From Tetranychus cinnabarinus (lineage: Eukaryota > Arthropoda > Arachnida > Trombidiformes > Tetranychidae), in assembly GCA_022266195.1 (NCBI GenBank), contig WHVY01000003.1:1612001-1676000 (forward strand): DNA of 64,000 nucleotides, written 5' to 3'. The notes beneath the pieces are model-generated. The model ran no database searches and had not been told where the DNA came from. It saw nothing but the letters and a program-made list of their open reading frames with translations. The position numbers and the translations under genes are program-made. Shown here one piece after another: positions 31,601 to 41,045 of the stretch. Numbering within the stretch: the first letter of the stretch is position 1; the number at the start of each line of letters is the position of its first letter.

Positions 31601-34179
31601 CCTTTGTTACCCCTGATGGGAAGTATCAATATAAACGACTACCAATGGGCTTAGCTTGTGCACCGTTTGAATTTCAACGTCTGATGAACACAGTTCTCAA
31701 TGGTCTCAACTATACTGAATGTTTGGGATACTTTGACGATATTCCTGTTATTGGGAAGAGTTGGCAAGAATTGTTAAATAATACGAGTCTAGTGTTGGAA
31801 AGACTACGTGATTGGAACCTGAAAATCAAAACTGACAAATGTCGTTTCGGTGTAACTGAACTTGTTTTACTAGGACACTTAGTAAATGGGGATGGAATAC
31901 GTCCTGACCCTGATAAAGTTACAGCTTTAAAACGCTTGCCATACCCAACGAGTATACGACAACTACAATCTCAACTTGGTTGTTACAACTACTTCTCGAG
32001 ATATATTAGAAACTATTCTAAACTCGCTGCACCTTTGTATAGATTAATATCCAAGCAAAGAAAATTCAAAATGTTGAAGGAGGATCATCAAGCCCTAGAT
32101 GAACTGAAGAAATCGCTGATTGAAACAACATTATTGGTTCACTTTGACCCTGAGATGAGACGAAAAATCTCTGTAGACGCAAGTGACATTGCTGTTGGTG
32201 GGATTTTACTACAAGAAGATCCACATCAAGAAGTGCCGAAAGGATTCCAGTCCTTGAGAGAAGTTCCAATAGAGAAAGTAAAATATTGGAAGCCACTTTA
32301 TTTCTTTTCACAAAAATTGGCGAAACACCAAATAAGTTATTCGGTGAGTGAAAAGGAATGTCTTGCGATTCTAGTTGCTATCAAGAAGTTCAAACACTAC
32401 TTGGACGGAGAAGAGTTTCTCATTGAAACCGATCACCATGCGTTATGCCAGTTAACAAAGTTGAAATTTAAAAATCAACGTCTTGAGAGATGGACGATTA
32501 TCCTTTCAAGCTTCAAATTTAAAGTTATTTACACTCGAGGTGAACAACATGGTCCTGATTGTCTATCAAGATACCAAAGTGAATGGGATCACAGAAAGTT
32601 ACTTGATCCTGAAGCTGATTTAATTGAAGATTTGTATTTCTTAACAGTCGAAGACTATGAGGTTGATGAAGTCAACAAAGAAATTGATGAATGTGAAATT
32701 CATGAAGCCAGAATGATTGAAGCTAATGTACAACGAACCTTCAACAATGTGTTTTATTACCAGACGGAATCAAATTGGAACGAAAGTTTAGTTTCTGCTC
32801 AAAGAAATGATGAAGCCTTAAATGATGTTATATTAGCCTTAGTTAATAACCCTAAATCAAAGTTGCACGATCAATTCCTGTTTATTAACAATCTATTGTT
32901 TCATAAACCAACCTTCGGACATGATGTAAGTCGAATTGTGATAAATGAGAAAATTTTACAAGAATTGTTCAAAGAGGAACATGAATCTCCTCTTGGTGGA
33001 CATTTTGGAGTTGAAAAAACGTACTTACAAATAGCAAGACGTTTCTGGATGCCACAATTGTATGAGAAAGTCAAAGACTTGTGTAACAACTGTGAGCAAT
33101 GCTATCTAAGCAAGTCCTCTAATGTTACTTATTCAGAACCAGCATTGAAGCCAATACCAGAATCTATTTTGGAAAGGCTTGAGATGGACGCTCAAGGTCC
33201 CATCACGATTAAGGATAAAGGAAAGAAAGTTATTCTAGTCTTAGTAGATACATTATCTAGATTTGTTTACGCCCGACTACACCCTAACCAACATGCAAAA
33301 ACTGTGATAAGTTTTCTCAATGAATACTTTAGTTACTTTGGATTTCCTGCTGTAATTCAAACCGATCGAGGAAGAAATTTCCTTTCTGGAGATGTTGAAA
33401 ATTATTTGAAGAAGCTGGGGGTAAAACATGAAGTGTCTAACGCTTACCATCCACAAAGCCAAGGAACGGTTGAAAGGGTCAATCGAACCATCGCTGAACG
33501 TTTACGAACCTCAATCATTAACTCTGAAGTAATTGATTTAAAATCATCTTTAGAGAATGCTGTTATCGCTATCAACTCTTCAGTGCATAAAATCCATCGA
33601 TTTTCACCTTACTTTTTGCTGTTTGGAAAACACTTGACAAAGCCTATTGATTTACAGTTGAATATTAGTTCAGAAATCAAGGAATCAATTGAGAGTTGTC
33701 GAAAGTTAGCTCGAGAACGTTTACTAAAGCAACAACTTTATTACCAAGAAAGGTTACAGTCTAAGACTAAACGAAATCCTTATGAATTTGCTGATCTGTG
33801 TTACACTAAGAACAGTGGTCCTTCGATTGGTACTACTAAGAAACTTGTGAATAAGTTTTATGGACCTTATTTCGTGCTAGGAACTGAACATGGTTCTTTA
33901 CTTTTGTTAAATCCAGAAAATATGGAAAGATTTACTTGCAACATGGAATTGACTAAACCTCATGTAGGAGCTATTACTGAAAATTTGGCTAAGCTAAAGG
34001 AAAAGTTAATCGAGGAAAAAGGATTAACTCAAGATGTTAATAATTCAAGTGCACCAAAGTCTCCTAAGACTGTAAAGGAAATTCAATCAACTTTTGATCC
34101 TTCATCTGAATCTACTGAAAATGCTACTAAGCCAAGTGATGAGGAAAACGCCGAGATAGATGATGATGGATGGAATTGA
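28639..34179 (+). CDS. Gag-Pol polyprotein of the gypsy element, 1846 aa
   Basis: A single frame carries gag and pol with no frameshift. Residues about 1-570 are Gag, with a Pro-rich start, an acidic Glu/Asp run near 235-255 and a zinc knuckle CYNCGILGHSSREC near 492. The aspartic protease motif VDTGA is near 633. Reverse transcriptase includes LNDLRSVN, RLPMGLACAPFEFQ and the catalytic YFDDIPVIG near 1031, with Phe where Leu or Val is usual. RNase H shows VDAS and ETDHHA. Integrase has the HHCC finger (GGHFGVEKTY ... CNNCEQC, about 1450-1490) and the D-D-E core (LVDTLSRF, TDRGRNF, QGTVERVNR). No chromodomain was seen. The frame begins inside the 5' LTR and reads through the primer-binding site. 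All catalytic motifs are intact. Confidence 0.95.
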   Translation: MTSMNNSTFQLATSAGLPFNPVYDIDYCFLSNENESPSVPPAPTTPTPPPPQDSSKLKTLDILSMKVYLRNWRIDFIINDVVIRTKFYDAVLTLFALKGFPKATQEIMENTQTNQLLTREQLPVWLTELREKGVSEEDIREVILRIGSEPSTMMMASSSYIKKMNIKTPAKRLIESIIRRWTASDLRSVVKPNKRVSEILNAPDSEDDEPKASPSRSMHSMRSARSRERERQREREMSEVEEEDDEEEEEEKEEEEKHRVPQEPDYDSDTRIFDDDKPRRSLTYSRCKPKLPKLPPYVTGTVDPWSWLQTIKRILSLERCHDDDKLYVLQKSMAYEFLPYAKKLDKQKHTSKTYIAALEKKLRNPAVISQATAEFHQLKWNFDSHPEEFIRKLEQMCIKVKGEPSPAEFIQDVLIRLPAETKDTLIRTKSVADIQELTASLVNEYNIELRKRNEKGEKKDSFKSERKDEVKRDNRNSSSSSYNRPARSTFRCYNCGILGHSSRECRQPRKSKTSENPTHASKPMEGRNERFQPANLRMANVNQPTFGQSQPSTSTARESSNFVQTSNENRDRVANKRLARAPAADYSFMMSEEVAKPVELITKIDDSIRNFPTVRLTLCYPDRDVIKLGDVLVDTGACTSCIDYTLSQQMKAYILSSNMAVRGIIADSVQTVEGAAYAILKHPKMSTSRIIKFQVMRNLEPRMLLGNRFADVYLAGMVNHGGRYQVNLRETVDGEWFSPELMFRFCTPEESIGLIDKPELPDLNTTNKNFMESLPYSRFLDEEKAISQIPVETQSFIEELSDRDIDNIVPVYLKIDQPELSLAERLINRMDPTLEIDKRNELLSILMQFTEVFSQTKSDLGLVPWQRWPIKIDIGDAELICHKPYPCTIEKRLQYQKIINDLKANDIIEDSKAEGGSPAMLIGKPDGSLRLLNDLRSVNRVTKVIYHPMPRIDDCLEAIRGAKYFNMFDLYQGYFQIEIPPSEREKTAFVTPDGKYQYKRLPMGLACAPFEFQRLMNTVLNGLNYTECLGYFDDIPVIGKSWQELLNNTSLVLERLRDWNLKIKTDKCRFGVTELVLLGHLVNGDGIRPDPDKVTALKRLPYPTSIRQLQSQLGCYNYFSRYIRNYSKLAAPLYRLISKQRKFKMLKEDHQALDELKKSLIETTLLVHFDPEMRRKISVDASDIAVGGILLQEDPHQEVPKGFQSLREVPIEKVKYWKPLYFFSQKLAKHQISYSVSEKECLAILVAIKKFKHYLDGEEFLIETDHHALCQLTKLKFKNQRLERWTIILSSFKFKVIYTRGEQHGPDCLSRYQSEWDHRKLLDPEADLIEDLYFLTVEDYEVDEVNKEIDECEIHEARMIEANVQRTFNNVFYYQTESNWNESLVSAQRNDEALNDVILALVNNPKSKLHDQFLFINNLLFHKPTFGHDVSRIVINEKILQELFKEEHESPLGGHFGVEKTYLQIARRFWMPQLYEKVKDLCNNCEQCYLSKSSNVTYSEPALKPIPESILERLEMDAQGPITIKDKGKKVILVLVDTLSRFVYARLHPNQHAKTVISFLNEYFSYFGFPAVIQTDRGRNFLSGDVENYLKKLGVKHEVSNAYHPQSQGTVERVNRTIAERLRTSIINSEVIDLKSSLENAVIAINSSVHKIHRFSPYFLLFGKHLTKPIDLQLNISSEIKESIESCRKLARERLLKQQLYYQERLQSKTKRNPYEFADLCYTKNSGPSIGTTKKLVNKFYGPYFVLGTEHGSLLLLNPENMERFTCNMELTKPHVGAITENLAKLKEKLIEEKGLTQDVNNSSAPKSPKTVKEIQSTFDPSSESTENATKPSDEENAEIDDDGWN
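28670..28687 (+). other. Primer-binding site of the gypsy element
   Basis: tggcgacctcggcaggat begins two bases after the 5' LTR and starts with TGG, as expected for pairing with a tRNA 3' CCA end. The tRNA species was not determined. The site is inside the gag reading frame (codons for LATSAG). Confidence 0.7.
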
Positions 34180-34224
34180 ATGATCCGAATTAAGTTCTGG
34201 GATCATAATCATGGTCCGGGGATA

Positions 34225-35242
34225 TGAAGGGTAGAGTTACCCAAAACCCAATTTAATCATTCAACTCTTTCATCCAATGACAGCAATCTATTGCTTTGGT
34301 TATCTTTTGTACTCTTATTGTAATCCCAAAGGATACACATATTTTCATTTTTTGCTTTTCTGTTTTTCTCAAACTTTGTCTAAGATATCTAGTCTCATGA
34401 GACTATTCAGTTTATTTCCTTTTCCTAAGATTTTCCTAGTTCCTTCCGTTATACTTAGTATAAATATCTGAGACAATTATGATTCTGATCATGCTTATAT
34501 TCCTACTCTTTACATGTTAATCTTATGCCTTACTTATGCTTAAAATTACATCTTTAAATTTCATTTTATTAAAATATTTCTAAGTTTAAAACTTGCCTTT
34601 GCCTTCTTCTCAGTTATTCCTAGACTAAGTCTAATTCACCTTAATTCATTGTGCTCTTATCCTTTGAATTCATCTTTGATTGTGCTTCTTCATTTGAGTT
34701 GTACTTCAATAGTATTTCATCTTTAAGAGATTTAATAGCGAACCAGATCTCGCCTAGACTAAGTCTAAATTGTTTGCCTGATTCATAACTCTATGATACT
34801 CGAGATCAAAGCTAGTGAACTTTGTGCCATCTTGGTCCTCATACTCATTGAGCTTAATTACTCAGTCTTGTGCCTGTTCTGGCTAGAGTTTAGAAACTCG
34901 TCATTCTAAGCTAAGCTTAATTACTCTCCTTTAGCTACTCTAAGCTATTGTCTTGACCAGTTGAACCAGTTGACAACTTACTAAGAGACATTTGTGGTCA
35001 TTGTGTGGTTACTAATCCTGGTAAGCTCAGTTTACTCACGAGTTGGTTAAGTAAAATAAAAATACAAGTCACCTTTAACAATAGTCTAAGACTAAGCAGA
35101 AACTTTGGTAATCCTCAAAGAACCTGATATTCAGGATTTGAAAGACTGAATCAATCTTCTGAATTTGTGTGTTTAAATAAAGTTTTATTGAAATAGTTTA
35201 AAACTAGTGAATCATGACTTCAATGAACAATTCAACCTTTCA
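34225..35242 (+). repeat. 3' LTR, 1018 bp
   Basis: Same length as the 5' LTR and almost identical. It is preceded by a short purine-rich stretch (ggtccggggata) that may serve as the polypurine tract, and followed by target duplication gtta. TATA-like sequence is at 34459 and aataaa at 35176. Confidence 0.93.
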
Positions 35243-35434
35243 GTTAATACAATCAAATCAAATTTAATTCAACTCGAACTAGCTAAAAATAGTCCTGACT
35301 ACAATAATCTAAACAATTCAAACCATAATTAGTTAAATTTAGGCCGATTATCATCATCAGCGGGAATATCGACTCAGCTAGCTGAGACTTGAGAATAGAA
35401 GAAGTAAGCTCACGGGGTTTTGTATACCCTTACC
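35243..35434 (-). repeat. Right arm of the 192-bp inverted repeat
   Basis: Reverse complement of 27393-27584. It begins exactly at the LTR boundary (gttaatacaatcaaatc), which places the retrotransposon insertion at the junction of loop and arm in the older foldback. Confidence 0.85.
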
Positions 35435-36888
35435 AATCTCGACGCGTGCGTTTTGGGCAATAATACTTATTTCATTGATCAATCAATGAAACCTTATTTT
35501 GATGAAAACAATCTTAATCCTATTTATTCGTTCAAGTATTGTTACATAACATGTTAAACTGAATGTGAAATGGAAACCTTCTATCAATATTAGAGATGAA
35601 TTTCATAGCTAAGGTAAGTAATGTTGTCAACCTTGAAATGAAAAATCTTGAAAAGAGATATTGATTTTTTCCTAACATCTGTGAATTATTGTTATCTAGT
35701 CTGACAACTGATTGACTCTGTTTTTCTTTCATTTTTTCTTTTTTCATTAGATTAACATCTTTGGATTAATCTCCATCACTGGCAACAGGTCTTATGTAAC
35801 CAATGAGGCAAAGTGATTCAATCTATTCAACCAATGGCTTATTTTTAGAAAGCAAATATGGCAAGAATGTTCTGGAAAATTCCACATAAATACTAATCAA
35901 TTCTCAGATGGATGAACTCAACCAGGAGAAAAACAACAAAATATTTGCTTCTATGGATTAACAATAACTTCCTTCATTCCTTAATTCATTTACCCAAAAT
36001 CATGTAAGATTTAAGCCTGACTTCAAATGGAGTATAACATCATCTGATTGATATTTTGGGAAAAAATCCATTTTCTGTTTTTGTTTTTGCCTCTATTTTG
36101 AAGGCCTAAGCATTTCTTCGAGCCTGATCTTTCATAGTTTATACCCGAAAGGCATGGCAGAGGATTTTAATTACTCCATAGAACTAGTTCTAAGGAACTG
36201 ATGAGCTATTCAGAGAAGTTAATGCTCCTCAAAAACGATTCATGATTCAAGTAATCATGAATGTGATGAAGAGTTCCCGCCTTATTCAGCCTTGATGTAA
36301 TTCACATAATAATGGCTTTAACAGTAAATTCAATTGAAAATCTTTGTTCCCACGTGGTGAAACAACCCAGTCAGCAATATCTCTTAGCATATGAAAAATG
36401 AGCGTAATCCAACATTTAAAAATTTAAACGCAAGAGCGGTAAACCGGTTTTTGCATGTTGGCCATCAGAAAGGGTTGTTTATCAACTATGAAGATTATTT
36501 TTAGTATGATCATCAACCGCGCTAGAAAAGCCTCACCGCTTTCACTTTTCCCTCTTTCTTATACTTCAAGAATCTCGACCTTACTCTTCGATTCTTGTTA
36601 AACTGCCATCATCATCAGCAGGGAAAAACTGGAATAAGTGAGAGAAAATTAAAAGTAAAAGTGAGAATCAATCAGTTTTCTTGTGTTATCTTTTTTTAAC
36701 TCATTTTCATTTCAATGGTTAATCAAGCCATGAACGTAATTCAAAACCCGATCTCATCTTTCAACTTATTTTAATTTGCAACTTGTATAGATGTCCATTT
36801 GATTGTTTACAAATTGTGTATTTTTTTAGAATCGTGTTTCAAGTTAATTCATCTCTCAACAATTGATGTTCTCTGCATTTCAGATACT
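35435..36888. other. Intergenic and 5' flank of the ELOVL-like gene
   Basis: No gene recognised. A likely splice acceptor (ctctgcatttcag, ending 36883) lies just before the ELOVL-like start codon, so part of this stretch is probably a 5' UTR intron. Confidence 0.45.
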
Positions 36889-37680
36889 ATGGAATTACAA
36901 CATACTCCGGAATTAATAAACTCTGGTCATCCAATTTCCGAAACTCTTCCACTCATCTCTGGTTTTCCATGGAAACTTATTCTTCTTCTTGCAAGCTCAC
37001 ATATTTTCACCAAAACCCTTGGCCCATGGCTTATGTCATCAAGAGATTCATATGATTTAAAACCTTTCCTATTAATTTATAATGGAATCGTCTTTGGAGC
37101 CAATGGAGCTGGTATTATGTTAGACCTATGGGTAACCGATTGGGCTCGAGTTTCATTTGATTGTACACCCATTTCGTATCAAATTACCGATCTTAAACCT
37201 TTCTTTACCATTTACCTGGCATACATCTTTTTCTGGCTTCATATTGGTGAAATGGTTCCTCGAGTGGTTGCCACTTTAATGAAAAAAAAGGTCCAATGGG
37301 ATACTTTTGATACAATTACTGAGCTTTTCTTCCTTTTCACTATTTATTATGGAATCAAATACTATCCAGGAAAAGCATCGTCATTTCTCACCTTAGTTAC
37401 CCTGATTTTTGGCTTGTTTGACTATGCAATGCGTGTTTGTGCTTCTGCAGGACCACCAACTGTGGATATTGACTATTGGCAAAAGACTTTCGCCTTTTTT
37501 AAATTTCTTCACTCACTTTCCATCCTGATTCATGGTTATATTTTATTTTTTACTCCTTCATGTTCTAACATCATAACACTCTCTCTATTAGAAATAATGG
37601 CTTCAACTTTGAATCTTGTCAATACTTATCGTAATGGATCAACTGCATGGTCTAAGGCTAAATGTCTCAAATTTGATTAA
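36889..37680 (+). CDS. ELOVL-like fatty-acid elongase without catalytic histidines, 263 aa
   Basis: The start is ATG at 36889, five bases after a splice acceptor. The earlier in-frame ATG at 36799 lies in the presumed intron. Family features are GPWLM (a stretch ending DLKPFLLIYN), several hydrophobic helices, the segment IYYGIKYYPGK matching WWFGVKFAPGG of elongases, and a Gly-Pro after CASA. ELOVL enzymes condense malonyl-CoA with acyl-CoA in the ER and need the HxxHH box. Counting back from the conserved Gly-Val/Ile-Lys, that position reads DTITE, with no histidine. The MYxYY motif is also replaced (FDYAMRV). Length and topology are otherwise normal and the frame is open, so this is probably an expressed pseudoenzyme or a strongly diverged member. 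It is a single coding exon. Confidence 0.8.
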   Translation: MELQHTPELINSGHPISETLPLISGFPWKLILLLASSHIFTKTLGPWLMSSRDSYDLKPFLLIYNGIVFGANGAGIMLDLWVTDWARVSFDCTPISYQITDLKPFFTIYLAYIFFWLHIGEMVPRVVATLMKKKVQWDTFDTITELFFLFTIYYGIKYYPGKASSFLTLVTLIFGLFDYAMRVCASAGPPTVDIDYWQKTFAFFKFLHSLSILIHGYILFFTPSCSNIITLSLLEIMASTLNLVNTYRNGSTAWSKAKCLKFD

Positions 37681-39200
37681 ACCATTGTGTATTAATTGTC
37701 ACATTGGCGTTCCTATCTGTCTTATACGACAGTTAAAGTATTATAATTGACTCAAATTGGGTCTTGACGTTTTGTATTATTTTTATATTTTGTTACTTTC
37801 AATGTTTACTTTCAATTAATGTGTTCAAACTACACATTAATGTAATCAAGAAAAAAATTCAAGTTCACATATTTATACTTTTTTTATCAAAATAAACTCG
37901 AAAGATACGATCCAGAACTCCAGAATGATTACAGATTCAAGACACGATTTATTTAATTAGCATCAACTAGATGTTTTTTTCATTGCAGAGTTTTTTTTCT
38001 AATTTCAATTCTGCTCAGACCTATTGTTATGAACTGAAAATGTCAGAAACAAATACATTGCACAAAAAAGCAAACAAAATGAATGCTATTCTCAACTTCA
38101 AATGGCAAGTTTTCACAGTTTCAGTTCATTACAATGGTTCGAATCTGAGGTCTGTAGCATGAACCGTTCATGAGAAATTAAAGAAACGCCCGATATTTTG
38201 TTACTTTCAATGTTTAATTTCAATTGGTATGTTTAAACTACACATTAATTTAATCAAGAAAAAAAAATTCAGATTCTCATATTTATACTTTCTTTGATCG
38301 CAATAAACTCGAAGATACGATCCAGAACTCCAGAATGATTTCAAATTGAGGACACAATTTATAAATTTAATTTGTCTCAACTAGATGTTATTATCATTGC
38401 AGAGGCGATTTTATTTGAAACTAAAAATCCTTGGCTGGTAATTGATTTGTTTGAAACAAAAAAGACATCAAAAGCTGCGAAATGGTTTTATCACCTAAGG
38501 GGCATTTTTATTAGCTCTTGAATGTTAATAAAAGATGCCATTTGAACAATCCGATTAATCTGTACTCCTAATCATGTTAATTATCAGCTTAGTCGATGCA
38601 AATTGCAAAATGATTGAAATCATCAAACCATTGCAATCAATTCAAGTCAATTTTGCGCTTCAAGAAAGTGAGCTTTCAGTATGAAATGTTTTCATGGATG
38701 CAAATCATAAAGTTAATCACAATGCAATTTATGATAAAAGCACATAATTTGATTGAAAAATCTACCGTTGATTAACATAGAAATTAAGAAGTTTCAATTT
38801 TCTACTGTTTTCTTCCAACTGAATGAATTGATAATTTGTTTCGGTTGAACAACATTTAAAATCAATAGTTTGGGTCATTTTTCACAATTAACTATATCTT
38901 TGAATGATAAACGGATCAGTTAACTTTACTCAAGGTAATAAACAAATGAAGGTTACTGGAAAGACAATGTATTTAATGATGAATATGAACACAATAATAC
39001 ATAATTAATTAATGAGCATAGCAAAGATGTTAATCAAGCTTTGATCTTCATATTGGTTTCACTACGGTCAACAGTGTAACTTTTAAAGGAAGGTCAGACG
39101 AAAAGTGATTGAAATTGGAGTAATTTTAATGCAATGGTTTTGATTGATATTAGTAAATTTGAGTTAATTTTTTCACTATTAAAATGTTTAATTTAATTAA
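37681..39200. other. Intergenic with a direct repeat
   Basis: Contains two direct copies of about 210 bp (see 37772-38406). No other feature could be supported. It separates the ELOVL-like gene (+) from the convergent GMC gene (-). Confidence 0.5.
37772..38406 (+). repeat. Two tandem-spaced direct repeats of about 210 bp
   Basis: Copy 1 is at about 37772-37989 and copy 2 at about 38190-38406. They share aaactacacattaat, aataaactcgaa and gatacgatccagaactccag, with perhaps 80-85% identity by eye. Both contain aataaa. They look like a duplication of the 3' flank of the ELOVL-like gene. Confidence 0.7.
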
Positions 39201-41045
39201 TTATTTTTTGGCTGATTGTCTAATCAAATCGGAAGCCTTTTCAGCAATCATTATGGTTGGCGCCATTGTATTACCAGATGTTATCCTAGGCATAACTGAT
39301 GCATCGACTACCCTTAAACCTTCCACTCCTATTACTCTCAATTGATCATCAACAACAGCCAATGGATCAGATTGATTACCCATCCTACAAGTTCCGACAT
39401 AATGGTCACCTTTTACAGTGAATTGTTTGACATAACAAGACCAATAATCGTCACTGGCCAATTGGTATTGCTCGCAACCAGGAAACTTGGAATCAAATAA
39501 TTGTACTCCTAATGATTTCATCAAAGGACTAGACATTATTTTGTGAGCCACTTTTATGCCTTCAACCAAAGTTTTTATGTCTTTTGTGCTATCAAAATAA
39601 TTTGGATTAACTAAAGGCTTATCCATTGGATTTCGTGAGGATAAACGAAGTGAACCCACAGACTCAGGATGCAATAAGCAAACATAAGCTGTTAAGGTTT
39701 CACGACCAACGTATGGTTGGAAGTAACTCTCATAAATACCCTCCTTCAATCCAAATACGTTTGTCCAGAAATTGGAATCTGGTAATGACGATGGGCTGGT
39801 TCCAGCAAAGACTAGTTGTATGTCTGGTTTCGAGGAAAGTACCGATATTTTTGGCTCAGTTTTAATATTTCCTAAAACAATGCCTCCTCCAGAGGTTAAT
39901 GGTCCATGGCCACGAGTAAATGAAAAGTAGTTTGGTAGATTTAATGTCGATGCTGGGTCTGTAACAGTTGTCAAGTTGGTCGTGTAACTTAATAAACCAT
40001 AAACATGGTCTCGCAGATTGGACCCAACTCCTGGTCTATCAACAATATTTGGTATATCAAAAGATTCAACATGATCTTTTGGACCAACACCAGATAATAA
40101 AAGTAAATGAGGCGAGCCAAAAGAACCAGCTGATAGGATTATCTCTTTTGATGCATAAGAGTGCAATAATCTTCCAGAGATGTCTTTATATTCAACTCCG
40201 ATTGCCCTTTTATTTTTATCAAATATTATCTTTTGAACTGGTGAATGTGTTCTTACCTTCAGTTTGGGTGAACTGGAAAGTTTAGATTGTGAAAGGAAAG
40301 CTTTATGAGTAGACCAACGGACTCCTTGTTTAGTTGTAGTCTGGACACGATCAAAAACCAATTGTTGGTCGCTATTATAATCATCGATAGAATAACCAAG
40401 ATTTTGAAGAGTTTTGAAGAAGGCCCAGTTAGTTGGGTGAACAAATGACCCATAGTCGATTGGCAAAGGACCAGTTGTATTGTGAAATTGTTCGGATACT
40501 CGATTCATTCGCTGGAAACTTTCAGATTTAAGGAAATATGGAATCAACTCATCAAATGACCAACCATTGATACCTAATGAAGACCAATCGTTATAATCAT
40601 CTGGATGACCTCTAACATAAACCATGCCATTTATTGCCGATGAGCCACCAAGACCTCGACCAGAATCAAGTCGGCAACGGTTTTCTTGGTAAGCCTGACA
40701 ACCAACTGATTGAGGCTCTGTTTTGTATTGGTTGTTCAATGATGACCCTCTCCAAAGAACCCAAAAACAAGGAATTTCCGTGATAAACGATTCACTTCCA
40801 CCAGCCTCCAACACTAGAATGGACAATGCAGGGTTTTCTGACAATCTGGAAGCAACCACAGCTCCAGCTGTTCCTCCGCCGATAATGATGTAGTCAAACT
40901 CTTCACGGCCATTCTCGGTATTCTGAGAATAACTTTGATACTGAGTATTGGCCCAAAATACACTTGCCAGTTGAATTATTAAAGAGGAGCCAATAATGGA
41001 TACTGGGTTTGCGAAAAAAGTTATCAAAGAGTTTACAGTCGACAT
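39201..41045 (-). CDS. GMC oxidoreductase, glucose dehydrogenase-like, 614 aa
   Basis: Single-exon FAD-dependent oxidoreductase. ATG at 41045 (MSTVNSLITFF) is preceded by AAACA, a good initiation context. An upstream TTG at 41072 is not used. A hydrophobic N-terminal segment (about residues 3-30) suggests a signal peptide or membrane anchor. The FAD-binding GGGTAGAVVASRL and its following LEAGG lie near 50-85. GMC signature 1 is GRGLGGSSAINGM and signature 2 is GSFGSPHLLLLSGVGP. The C-terminal catalytic region has HYVGTCRMG (His) and SGNTMAPTIM (Asn). Length is typical of insect and arachnid GMC enzymes related to glucose dehydrogenase. The substrate cannot be decided from sequence. Confidence 0.92.
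   Translation of the reverse strand: MSTVNSLITFFANPVSIIGSSLIIQLASVFWANTQYQSYSQNTENGREEFDYIIIGGGTAGAVVASRLSENPALSILVLEAGGSESFITEIPCFWVLWRGSSLNNQYKTEPQSVGCQAYQENRCRLDSGRGLGGSSAINGMVYVRGHPDDYNDWSSLGINGWSFDELIPYFLKSESFQRMNRVSEQFHNTTGPLPIDYGSFVHPTNWAFFKTLQNLGYSIDDYNSDQQLVFDRVQTTTKQGVRWSTHKAFLSQSKLSSSPKLKVRTHSPVQKIIFDKNKRAIGVEYKDISGRLLHSYASKEIILSAGSFGSPHLLLLSGVGPKDHVESFDIPNIVDRPGVGSNLRDHVYGLLSYTTNLTTVTDPASTLNLPNYFSFTRGHGPLTSGGGIVLGNIKTEPKISVLSSKPDIQLVFAGTSPSSLPDSNFWTNVFGLKEGIYESYFQPYVGRETLTAYVCLLHPESVGSLRLSSRNPMDKPLVNPNYFDSTKDIKTLVEGIKVAHKIMSSPLMKSLGVQLFDSKFPGCEQYQLASDDYWSCYVKQFTVKGDHYVGTCRMGNQSDPLAVVDDQLRVIGVEGLRVVDASVMPRITSGNTMAPTIMIAEKASDLIRQSAKK

Larger units (their letters stand above)
27646..35246 (+). 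mobile_element. Ty3/gypsy LTR retrotransposon, complete
   Basis: The element spans 27650-35242 (7593 bp) with two 1018-bp LTRs, a primer-binding site, one gag-pol frame and a 4-bp target duplication gtta (27646-27649 and 35243-35246). The LTRs begin TG and end CA. Only two differences between them were noticed (ctaatg/ccaatg early, and gcttag/gctcag near 28451/35026), so insertion was recent. Domain order protease-RT-RNase H-integrase places it in Ty3/gypsy. No envelope frame follows pol. It may be active. Confidence 0.95.

Noticed and set aside
36799..36888. Upstream ATG giving a 293-residue ELOVL-like protein
   Set aside because: A strong acceptor (ctctgcatttcag) lies between this ATG and the family homology, so the extra residues are most likely intron. 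Start placed at 36889.
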